Shown: positions 8,954 to 15,729 of the stretch, piece by piece
Layout of the letters: every line of letters begins with the position of its first letter
Position numbering within the stretch: the stretch's first letter is position 1
Origin: Candidatus Cloacimonadota bacterium
GTDB lineage: Bacteria > Cloacimonadota > Cloacimonadia > JGIOTU-2
NCBI GenBank assembly: GCA_011043895.1
Contig: DRBZ01000041.1
Coordinates: forward strand, 1-24,219
DNA: 24,219 nt
Direction: 5' to 3'
The notes under the pieces: model-generated
Told to the model about the DNA's origin: nothing
Seen by the model: the letters and a program-made list of their open reading frames with translations, nothing else
The model's database searches: none
Made by a program: the position numbers and the translations under genes

Positions 8954-10222
8954 TTATTTATAGATAGTTTGCGATCGTTTTGCACCAACAGATATTATCG
9001 TTACCGGTGTTTCCAGTAATTCTTCAATTGTAGTGATAAATCGTTGGGCATTTTTTGGTAAATCCTCAAAAATTGTAATGGATGATATTTCTTCTTTCCA
9101 CCCTGGAAGTGATACATATCTTGGAGTTACTTTTTCAAGCATAGCACTTTCTACAGGGAATTCACCGATTTCAAGTCCATCAAGATCATAAGATGTACAG
9201 ATCTCAATGGTTTCCAATCCTGAGTAGATATCAAGAAGTGTGAGAGCCAGTTCATCGAATCCATTAAGCATTGTCGAATACTTTGCTGCTACTGCATCGA
9301 ACCAGCCACATCTTCTGGGACGTCCTGTAGTCGTACCGTATTCTTTTCCCCTCTCCCGAATATAATCACCGATTTCATTATTCTGTTCTGTTGGAAAAGG
9401 TCCATTTCCAACTCGTGTACAATATGCTTTGACAACTCCAACTATTTTATCTATCTGTCTTGAACTGATTCCCGAACCTGTGATTGCCCCCCCAATTGTT
9501 GTATTTGATGAAGTTACAAAAGGATAACTTCCAAAATCGATATCCAGCAGTGTGCCCTGCGCTCCCTCAAATAGCAGGTTTTTATTTTCGTTTATCAATG
9601 AATGTATCAGATATGGTGTATTCGTGATATAAGGTTTGAATTGTTGTCCAATATCATAGAACATTTCAACAGAATCGTCGAAATTAAGTTCTTCAAGCCA
9701 ATCCTCGATAAGTTTTTCCTTATTCCTGATCATATTTCGAAGGCGATATCGCAGATACTCTTTATCAAGCAGATCCCCCATTCTAAGTCCCAACCTGGCT
9801 GATTTATCTGAATAGGTTGGTCCAATACCACTTTTCGTGGTTCCGATTGCCCGTTTGCCACTTAGTTTTTCTGCGAGTTCATCTAGATACGTATGAATAG
9901 GGATTGTCACATGTGACTGAGAGCTAATAAAAAAGCGGTCAGCAAGTTCAATTCCTCGTGCCCGGGTTTCTTCGATCTCAATCAAAAGTCTTTCCAAATT
10001 TATTACCACTCCGTTTCCAATTATACATATCATGTCTGGATCAAGTATACCCACAGGGATGATGTGGAATTTATAAATATCATCGCCATGAACAACCGTA
10101 TGACCTGCATTACACCCGCCCTGAAAGCGTACAATCGCATCCATATCCTCTGCAAGAGCATCAACGATCTTTGCCTTTCCCTCATCACCCCATAATGCTC
10201 CTAATACGACAGTTACCGGCAT
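8954..10222 (-). CDS. purA: Adenylosuccinate synthase
   Basis: PurA joins IMP and aspartate using GTP to give adenylosuccinate, the first committed step to AMP, in the cytoplasm. At 422 residues it has family length. Visible motifs are the phosphate loop LWGDEGKAK (residues 10-18, catalytic Asp13), NAGHT with His41, GIGPTYSDK, the FEGAQGTLLDID region, and TGRPRRCGWFD. From this start Asp13 and His41 fall at the E. coli positions, which supports the choice. The open frame extends four codons upstream to a GTG, but that GTG belongs to a GTGAGG Shine-Dalgarno lying six bases before the ATG. The loop differs from the usual QWGDEGKG at two positions (Leu for Gln, Ala for the last Gly). It leads the block-B gene run. 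Confidence 0.97.
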   Translation of the reverse strand: MPVTVVLGALWGDEGKAKIVDALAEDMDAIVRFQGGCNAGHTVVHGDDIYKFHIIPVGILDPDMICIIGNGVVINLERLLIEIEETRARGIELADRFFISSQSHVTIPIHTYLDELAEKLSGKRAIGTTKSGIGPTYSDKSARLGLRMGDLLDKEYLRYRLRNMIRNKEKLIEDWLEELNFDDSVEMFYDIGQQFKPYITNTPYLIHSLINENKNLLFEGAQGTLLDIDFGSYPFVTSSNTTIGGAITGSGISSRQIDKIVGVVKAYCTRVGNGPFPTEQNNEIGDYIRERGKEYGTTTGRPRRCGWFDAVAAKYSTMLNGFDELALTLLDIYSGLETIEICTSYDLDGLEIGEFPVESAMLEKVTPRYVSLPGWKEEISSITIFEDLPKNAQRFITTIEELLETPVTIISVGAKRSQTIYK

Positions 10223-10228
10223 CTCAAA

Positions 10229-10234
10229 CCTCAC
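10229..10234 (-). promoter_or_regulatory. Shine-Dalgarno that fixes the purA start
   Basis: GTGAGG on the minus strand lies six bases before the ATG of purA. It contains the GTG that would otherwise be read as a start four codons upstream, so the ATG at 10222 is preferred. Confidence 0.7.
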
Positions 10235-10352
10235 TTTGTGATTCTTGATTACATCTCAGATGGATTAAACTATATGTCAACAAAATCGAACAGCAGTTGA
10301 AAGTCTTGACATAATGTGTTTCAAATGAGAAATAAACAACGAAGTAAATCTC
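10235..10352. promoter_or_regulatory. Divergent promoter region with an 8-bp inverted repeat
   Basis: The region separates purA (minus) and the TldE-like gene (plus). A perfect inverted repeat, TATGTCAA at 10273-10280 and TTGACATA at 10306-10313, puts a consensus TTGACA hexamer on each strand, with centres 33 bases (about three helical turns) apart. Neither hexamer has a good -10 at 16-18 bases. CATAAT at 10310-10315 is a near-consensus plus-strand -10 but has a poor -35. Promoter activity in both directions is inferred from gene layout; the inverted repeat could instead be an operator. Confidence 0.45.
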
Positions 10353-10357
10353 AGGAG
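10353..10357 (+). promoter_or_regulatory. Shine-Dalgarno that fixes the TldE-like start
   Basis: AGGAG lies six bases before the ATG at 10364. Earlier in-frame starts (GTG at 10316, ATG at 10325) have no such site and fall inside the likely promoter. Confidence 0.7.
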
Positions 10358-10363
10358 TTATTC

Positions 10364-11707
10364 ATGAGTACGAACAGTAAAACTGAAATGCTGGAGATCT
10401 CGAAGAAGATTATTGATCTTGCTGGAAAAACTGATGTGGAAATAATGATATGGAAGAATAATTTTTCATTAACCCGATATGCAGAAAATTATATACATCA
10501 GAATGTGAGTGACACCTCATATCAGATACGCATGCGTCCTATCATAGGAAAGAAAAGCGCAACTGCTTCTACAAACAGGATTGATGAAAAATCGATGAAA
10601 GAGACACTACTCACTGCGATTGAAACAACACGATTGCAAAAAGATAACAATAAATTGCTCCCGTTACCTGATAAACAACAGTATAAAAAAGTTAACAATT
10701 ACTGTACAAAAACAGATCAATTCAGTCCCATGCAAAGAGCTGAAGGTATTTCGAAAGCTATTGCAATTTGTGAGAAAAATGGACTTGAGGGCGCAGGAAT
10801 ATTTTCTACCAATACAACTGAAACAGTTATCGCAAATTCAAAAGGTTTATTCGGGTATGATATATCCACAAAAGCAGAATTCAGCATCACGGCAATGAAA
10901 GGAGCAGAATCTGGATGGAGAGAGATTGTAAAGAAAAATGTTACCAAGATAGATACTGAAGATGCAGCTCGCATTGCCTGCAAGAAAGCGCTAATGAGTG
11001 CTTATCCCCTGGAGTTAAAACCTGGAAAATATACTGTCATCATGGAACCAGCAGCTGTGGCAGAATTTGTTATGTTCCTTTTATGGAAAGGTTTTAATGG
11101 TATGGATTACCTTGAGGGAACGACATTTCTTACCGAAGGATTACATAAGAAAATATTTTCTGAAAAGTTTAGTATTTATGAAGATCCCTATAATCCGGAT
11201 ATTAGTTCACAACCCTTTGATTATGAAGGCATGCCGGTTACACCTGTGAAACTTGTTGAACAAGGAGTTCCAAAGAATTTCGTAACAAATCGTTGGATTG
11301 CCAAGCAGGCAAAGGTAAAGAACAATGGGCATGCCATTCCACTTCCCAGACAGGGCGCCTATCCATTTGCAATGCGAATTGAAAAAGGTGATAGCTCTGT
11401 TGAACAAATGATCAAGAACACAAAAAAGGGTGTGCTAGTAACTCATTTTCATTATTCTAACTTGATTGATCCAATTGAATTATTAACGACAGGAATGACA
11501 AGAGATGGATTCTTTATGGTAGAGAATGGTGAAATTACAAAACCACTAAAGAATATGCGTTTCACGGAAAGTGTTATTAATGTGTTTTCCAATATTGTTG
11601 AGATTGGAAATACCTATGAGATGGCTGGTGGTTTCTTTGGTGGTGGATTTCTTGTTCCTGCTATGAAGATAGATAACTTCAACTTTTCAAGTGGTACTGA
11701 ATTTTAA
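10364..11707 (+). CDS. TldD/TldE (PmbA) family protein, TldE-like half
   Basis: The 447-residue product belongs to the TldD/PmbA family, in which TldD and TldE form a heterodimeric metalloprotease that degrades unfolded peptides and matures some modified peptides. Residues typical of the family are the THFHYSNLIDP segment, the TGMTRDGFF segment with GEI following, NVFSNIVEIG, and the C-terminal VPAMKIDNFNFSSGTEF. The HExxxH zinc motif of the catalytic TldD half is absent; the corresponding region reads EPAAVAEFVMFLLW. It is therefore the non-catalytic TldE type. No TldD partner is in the window, so one would have to be elsewhere. The gene is the only complete large plus-strand gene here, divergent from purA, and ends nine bases from the stop of the opposing GNAT gene with no terminator between. 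Confidence 0.9.
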   Translation: MSTNSKTEMLEISKKIIDLAGKTDVEIMIWKNNFSLTRYAENYIHQNVSDTSYQIRMRPIIGKKSATASTNRIDEKSMKETLLTAIETTRLQKDNNKLLPLPDKQQYKKVNNYCTKTDQFSPMQRAEGISKAIAICEKNGLEGAGIFSTNTTETVIANSKGLFGYDISTKAEFSITAMKGAESGWREIVKKNVTKIDTEDAARIACKKALMSAYPLELKPGKYTVIMEPAAVAEFVMFLLWKGFNGMDYLEGTTFLTEGLHKKIFSEKFSIYEDPYNPDISSQPFDYEGMPVTPVKLVEQGVPKNFVTNRWIAKQAKVKNNGHAIPLPRQGAYPFAMRIEKGDSSVEQMIKNTKKGVLVTHFHYSNLIDPIELLTTGMTRDGFFMVENGEITKPLKNMRFTESVINVFSNIVEIGNTYEMAGGFFGGGFLVPAMKIDNFNFSSGTEF

Positions 11708-11716
11708 TTATATATA

Positions 11717-12265
11717 TCATAGTTTCTTTTTCATAAATAAGGCGATCTCACCATTTTCAAGATCTTCATTCGAATAATAGGATAAATCGAAACCATCAAT
11801 AGTAAATCCATTTTTACGGTAGAAATCAATAGCTGGTACATTTGTGTTTTGTGTTTCACAGATAATAATCCGAAGATCATTTTTTCTCGATCTTTTTTCT
11901 AGCTCCATCATAAGTTTACTTCCAAAACCTTGTAGTTGGTACTCTCTTTTTATATGAAATTCCCATACCCAAAGACTGCTGTTCCATGTTTCGGGTTCTG
12001 CAATACAGAAACCAATCAAACTTTTCTTATCATAAACTCCAAGACAAAATCCATTACCAACTAAGGAAGAATAATGTTTAAAAGAATCCTCATCAAATAT
12101 ATCGCGTTTGGTAAACTTTTTTAATTTTTTACGTTTCAGCACATACGTAATTTTTTCAAAGCTTTCATCCTTTGAGATTTCAAATATGTGCTGAGAAATA
12201 TAACCAGTAGCAATACTTTTGAGCTGTGGTACTGAAATAGTCATTAATTCTTTAATCGCTATCAT
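11717..12265 (-). CDS. GNAT-family N-acetyltransferase, resembling streptothricin acetyltransferases
   Basis: The 182-residue product carries a GNAT acetyl-CoA loop, QLQGFG at 110-115, after the WVWEFHIKREY strand. A later ICETQNTNVPAIDFYRKNGF segment is followed by GFDLSYYSNEDL and a C-terminal EIALFMKKKL. The ETQ.TNVPA..FYRK.GF and GFD combination is shared with streptothricin-type acetyltransferases, but the same pattern occurs in many uncharacterised GNATs, so the substrate is open. It ends the block-A gene run and converges on the TldE-like gene. Its ATG has no clear Shine-Dalgarno; an alternative ATG lies seven codons in. A 24-bp palindrome separates it from the upstream gene, so it may be expressed separately. 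Confidence 0.82.
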   Translation of the reverse strand: MIAIKELMTISVPQLKSIATGYISQHIFEISKDESFEKITYVLKRKKLKKFTKRDIFDEDSFKHYSSLVGNGFCLGVYDKKSLIGFCIAEPETWNSSLWVWEFHIKREYQLQGFGSKLMMELEKRSRKNDLRIIICETQNTNVPAIDFYRKNGFTIDGFDLSYYSNEDLENGEIALFMKKKL

Positions 12266-12276
12266 AAGTATGGAGA

Positions 12277-12300
12277 TAAGGAGCTCGATCGAGCTCCTTA
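12277..12300. promoter_or_regulatory. Perfect 24-bp palindrome before the GNAT gene
   Basis: TAAGGAGCTCGA is followed directly by its exact reverse complement. On the minus strand it begins 21 bases after the stop of the barrel/KOW gene and ends 11 bases before the GNAT start. It is followed by TCTCCATACTT rather than a T run, so it does not look like a normal intrinsic terminator. It could be an operator, an mRNA processing or stability hairpin, or a weak terminator. It contains AAGGAG, which as single-stranded RNA would be a ribosome-binding sequence but is too far from the ATG to serve it directly. Confidence 0.55.
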
Positions 12301-12321
12301 ATGTATCTTCAGATTTCTTGA

Positions 12322-13446
12322 TTAATCTTCAATAGCTTCTACATTTGCACGAGGAATAGTAACTTCGATTCCATCTTCCATTTTTGCTTTGAGAACACGT
12401 ACTTTTGTTTCGGATTCAACAACGACAAGTTCTTCTGGAAGTGCGGTTACTGTGCAGATCTCTCCAAAATGAGGTTCACGAATGATTCGAACTATGCTTC
12501 CAATTTTCAATCCCGAAAAGGATTTTGGTTTTTCTTTGAGTTCAGCTTCTTTGAAGGGTATCGGAATAATGATTTCAGGACGCATTACACCAGCACGTAT
12601 CTGTGTTTTCCCATGCATTGAAGCTTTATATCCTTCAAATTGTTTCAAGATATCAAAGGTCTTTGTAGCCATCTTGATTGGACCGAATCCCTCAGTAAGC
12701 ACGAGAGTCAGTCCAATTTCTTCATGTCCAGTTATTGCAACTCCGATGTCAAATCCAAGTAGATCCTTCAAATCCTGGTCATCAATGCCACCAACCACAA
12801 TACCTTTTGCATTTACCTGAATTGCTTTTTTGATTGCAGCAAGACGGACCATAGAACCACCTACAATGATCTTGCCTGTACATGAATTGTCGATCTGCTC
12901 TGGCATTAGCTCAGCGTCCGGTGCATCAACAAGTACTTTGATCTCTCCTGTAATTTCACCTCCGATACCAAAAATACCTTGAATATAAGCAGATTTATTC
13001 TCTATCTGCACTCCTTCTTCTTCATATACTTTTGTAACGACACCTTCGATAAATGCTTTCACATCAATTGGAACAGGAGGTTCACGAAGGAGTACCTGTC
13101 CTGTAATGCTGGATATATTCTCAATCGTTCCAGTAATTGGTGATTTTACAGAACTCCTAAAAAGACCAAAGAAACTTTTAGTCTGAGCAATTATCTCATC
13201 CTTTTTAATTTTTTCGCCAGCTTTTTTCAACATGCTGGGTTCTACTTCAGAAGGAGGTATACCAAGTTTGTTTCCAATATTGATAGGTTGCACATCACCA
13301 GGAAGATCAGTTTTGGCAACAACGTCTTCTGCTTTTACTTTATCACCAACTTTAACCACCACTTCACCTTTTAGAGGAAGGATTCTATCCTTTTTCAGGA
13401 TGATGCTTTTTGTAATAGTAAGTCCGGGAGTATATGCTTGTGCCAT
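12322..13446 (-). CDS. Barrel-sandwich plus KOW-domain protein paired with the GlmL/MutL-like ATPase
   Basis: I do not recognise a characterised function. The 374 residues fall into three parts. Residues about 21-160 are rich in short beta-strand segments of biotinyl/lipoyl type, with repeated G(D/E)K(V/I)K motifs (VKVGDKVKAEDVVAKT at 32-46, AGEKIKKDEIIAQT at 76-89) and SPITGTIE at 112-119, but without a modifiable MKM lysine motif. A middle Gly-rich domain follows at about 165-300, including GIVVGGIDDQDLKDLLGFDIG. A C-terminal KOW/NusG-like domain occupies about 322-374 (GSIVRIIREPHFGEICTV). There is no signal peptide or membrane helix. A strong AGGAGG overlaps the TAG of the upstream ATPase gene, so the two are tightly coupled and probably work together. 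Confidence 0.85.
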   Translation of the reverse strand: MAQAYTPGLTITKSIILKKDRILPLKGEVVVKVGDKVKAEDVVAKTDLPGDVQPINIGNKLGIPPSEVEPSMLKKAGEKIKKDEIIAQTKSFFGLFRSSVKSPITGTIENISSITGQVLLREPPVPIDVKAFIEGVVTKVYEEEGVQIENKSAYIQGIFGIGGEITGEIKVLVDAPDAELMPEQIDNSCTGKIIVGGSMVRLAAIKKAIQVNAKGIVVGGIDDQDLKDLLGFDIGVAITGHEEIGLTLVLTEGFGPIKMATKTFDILKQFEGYKASMHGKTQIRAGVMRPEIIIPIPFKEAELKEKPKSFSGLKIGSIVRIIREPHFGEICTVTALPEELVVVESETKVRVLKAKMEDGIEVTIPRANVEAIED

Positions 13447-13451
13447 GAGTA

Positions 13452-13457
13452 CCTCCT
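13452..13457 (-). promoter_or_regulatory. Strong Shine-Dalgarno overlapping the upstream stop codon
   Basis: AGGAGG overlaps the TAG stop of the GlmL/MutL-like gene and lies five bases before the ATG of the barrel/KOW gene. It sets that start and suggests coupled, roughly stoichiometric production of the two proteins. Confidence 0.7.
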
Positions 13458-15354
13458 ATGATAACCATTCTTCAGGATAGACTTCAAGAGCCTTCATCCA
13501 TTTTATTAGCGCTTTTACACGTTCAGTATGATCTTCTGGAATATATGCCTTCATAGTTTCTTTATTGAGCTTCTGATCAAAATAGAGTTCACGACCACGG
13601 GTATCGATGATAATCCCAGTAACACCTCCAGACAAAGTTGTTTCTATTTCACTGTTCTTTCCTGCACCGATATCTGTTCCACCAAGGGGCTTTAGCGTAG
13701 CTTTTGCGGTTTCACCAATACCTAGATTGATTTTTCTCATCTCTCCAAAAGGAATTGTTTCTTCAAATATTTCACCATCTGGGAGTTCTATTTTCACATC
13801 CAGTGCATTCTTTCCAGGTTTACATTTACCCTTTGGAGCAATACATGTCCCAAGATGAATAAGGCAGTCTTTTTCAAACACTTCTGTCGCAGCTTTCTCG
13901 CTGATCGTTGCAAGCACACCCAGCTGAGGCATCATGAAAATACTATCAACTGCAAGTCGAGTAATACCTTCTGGTAAAAATGCATCGATCATCATCATTG
14001 CAGACTGATTTCTACGTGGAGCATGAGAGAGTACTCCACCCGAGCCAACAAGAATATCAAGGGTCATCATATTTACAATTGTCTCACCTGAGGTAGATTG
14101 TGAGAATGCTTCTGAAATTTCCCGCTCCCGTTGAGTTCCCTTAAGTGTGACAGCGAATTCTTTATGTTGTTCAAAAGCAAGACGCAGTGCTTCTTTCGCA
14201 ATTGCTTGTTCTAACATGAGTTCTTCTGCAAGAAAAGGTATCGTAGTTGGACGTATCATCTTATTCTTGATCATATTTCTGAGTTGAGTTTCAGGAATAT
14301 CAAAAGGCACCCAGCGTAGAATGTTCTTGATACCTGTAGAGGCAAGCACATTGGAAATACTATAACTCATTCCAAGATTTGCACTCACGGTTCTGTTGAA
14401 AACCTGCTCTTCTGTAAACACCGAGAAAACATCAGTGGTTGCACCACCAATATCAACACCTACTACTTCGATCTTCTCAATTTTGGCAATGGTTTGCATG
14501 ATGTTACCCACTGCGCCGGGTGTAGGCATGATGGGAACTTCTTCCATCTTTCCGTTTTCATCTTCTGTTCGTGCCCAGGACATAAGCTTTTTATAACCTG
14601 GTGCTTGTGCCATGACGTGTTCCATGAAAAGATCATGGATCTTATCACGAGCAGGACCTAGATTCTCTCTTTCCAGCACAGGGCGGATATTATCTGTGAT
14701 AATAAGGTCAACTTTATCACCAAGAGTTTCTTTTACTGCATCCCGCGCGTCTTTGTTACCTGCATAAATAACAGGTAGCTTATATTCAGAACCTAAACGA
14801 GGTTTCGGATCAGCAGCAGCGATGATCTCTGCGAGTTCAACCACATGCTTTGTGGTTCCTCCATCGATACCTCCAGAAAGAAGTATCATGTCAGGTCGTA
14901 GATGTCTGATCCGCTCTATCCTCTGGTGAGGAAGACGTTTATCGTTGCTTGCCAGCACATCCATCACGATCGCTCCGGCACCAAGAGCTGCACGCTCTGC
15001 ACTTTCGCCAGTCATGCTTTTCACCACACCAGCAACCATCATCTGAAGTCCTCCACCAGCACTACTAGTCGAGACATAGGCATCGACACCTTTCTCTCCA
15101 TCCTGTGGTACTTCGATAGTTTCATTTGTGATGATCATTCGATCTTTTTCACCGCGTATATGTACAAGATCTTCTACCTCTTCCACTGCATTCAGAACAC
15201 CTTTGGTAACATCATCAAATGGTGCCTCTACAGTCGTGGGAGCTTCTCCTCGTACAATAAGGCGGTATTCGTCACCGATTTTCTTAATCAATATGGCTTT
15301 TGTCGTTGTACTACCGCAGTCGGTAGCCAGAATTGATCGTAGCTCTTTTGCCAT
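13456..15354 (-). CDS. GlmL/MutL-family ATPase (extended form), no mutase nearby
   Basis: The product has an actin/Hsp70/sugar-kinase-type ATP fold: phosphate-1 motif DCGSTTTK at 12-19, a GGIDGGTTKH segment at 161-170, phosphate-2 motif VDIGGATTD at 300-308 and an adenosine-type LVGSGG at 435-440. This matches the GlmL/MutL family, whose founder is encoded between the glutamate mutase subunit genes of clostridia and is thought to be a chaperone or reactivase. The founder is about 460 residues; this one is 632, with a beta-rich C-terminal extension (residues about 500-632) carrying EETIPFGEMRKINLG and SGGVTGIIIDTRGRELYF. No B12-binding DxHxxG protein or mutase subunit is in the window. GGAGG sits before the ATG. 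Genes on both sides are 9-12 bases away in the same direction. Confidence 0.88.
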   Translation of the reverse strand: MAKELRSILATDCGSTTTKAILIKKIGDEYRLIVRGEAPTTVEAPFDDVTKGVLNAVEEVEDLVHIRGEKDRMIITNETIEVPQDGEKGVDAYVSTSSAGGGLQMMVAGVVKSMTGESAERAALGAGAIVMDVLASNDKRLPHQRIERIRHLRPDMILLSGGIDGGTTKHVVELAEIIAAADPKPRLGSEYKLPVIYAGNKDARDAVKETLGDKVDLIITDNIRPVLERENLGPARDKIHDLFMEHVMAQAPGYKKLMSWARTEDENGKMEEVPIMPTPGAVGNIMQTIAKIEKIEVVGVDIGGATTDVFSVFTEEQVFNRTVSANLGMSYSISNVLASTGIKNILRWVPFDIPETQLRNMIKNKMIRPTTIPFLAEELMLEQAIAKEALRLAFEQHKEFAVTLKGTQREREISEAFSQSTSGETIVNMMTLDILVGSGGVLSHAPRRNQSAMMMIDAFLPEGITRLAVDSIFMMPQLGVLATISEKAATEVFEKDCLIHLGTCIAPKGKCKPGKNALDVKIELPDGEIFEETIPFGEMRKINLGIGETAKATLKPLGGTDIGAGKNSEIETTLSGGVTGIIIDTRGRELYFDQKLNKETMKAYIPEDHTERVKALIKWMKALEVYPEEWLS

Positions 15355-15366
15355 ATTTCCTCCGAT

Positions 15367-15726
15367 TTATTTCAATTTCTTTTTTAATTCTTTTTTCTTC
15401 AATTTTAACTCTTTGGCTTTTTTCTTTTCAGCTTTAATCTTCTTATGATATTCAGCATCAAGTTCATCAATTTTGTCCATTAAATATTTTATATTTTCAT
15501 CATTTTCCAGCGCACAGGCAAATTTTTGATATTCTTTTGGTTTAAAAATGATCTCTGCAAAAGGTGCAACAAGATACAGGATCTGACTTGCAATAAAATT
15601 TAGTGGGCGCAGAGACTCAATAAATAGCAACGCAGCAGATCCCATTCTTCGTTCAACAATGAACTTCGCAGTTCTATCCATCAGTTCATAAGCGTCTTCT
15701 TTTGATATCTCTACAATTACATCCAT
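15367..15726 (-). CDS. Small hydrophobic-core protein with lysine-rich coiled tail
   Basis: I do not recognise a characterised family. The 119-residue product begins with a polar helix containing MDRTAKFIVERRMG. A long hydrophobic stretch follows at about 29-61 (AALLFIESLRPL, then FIASQILYLVAPFAEIIF), broken by Arg40-Pro41 and so possibly a helical hairpin that touches the membrane. Then comes a short acidic region (ENDENIKYLMDKIDELD) and a tail at 91-119 made mainly of Lys, Leu and Glu that should form a very basic coiled coil. The tail could bind membrane phosphates or nucleic acid. It lies between ComF (three bases away) and the GlmL/MutL-like gene (twelve bases away), so it is probably part of the same module. 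Confidence 0.8.
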   Translation of the reverse strand: MDVIVEISKEDAYELMDRTAKFIVERRMGSAALLFIESLRPLNFIASQILYLVAPFAEIIFKPKEYQKFACALENDENIKYLMDKIDELDAEYHKKIKAEKKKAKELKLKKKELKKKLK

Positions 15727-15729
15727 ATC

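Noticed and set aside
8944..8988. Longer start for the EcfA-like ATPase
   Set aside because: It would add 15 residues with no family match and overlap purA by 35 bases.
10316..10363. GTG and ATG starts upstream in the TldE-like gene
   Set aside because: They lack a ribosome-binding site and fall in the promoter region; AGGAG serves the ATG at 10364.
11717..12265. Calling the GNAT gene an antibiotic-resistance gene
   Set aside because: Resemblance to streptothricin acetyltransferases is limited to motifs common in many GNATs; no mobile-element context supports resistance.
12277..12300. Intrinsic terminator
   Set aside because: The stem is excellent but no T run follows on either strand, so it is listed as regulatory of unknown type.
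14902..15336. 144-codon plus-strand ORF antisense to the GlmL/MutL-like gene
   Set aside because: Mirrors the conserved ATPase coding region; no start signal or family.
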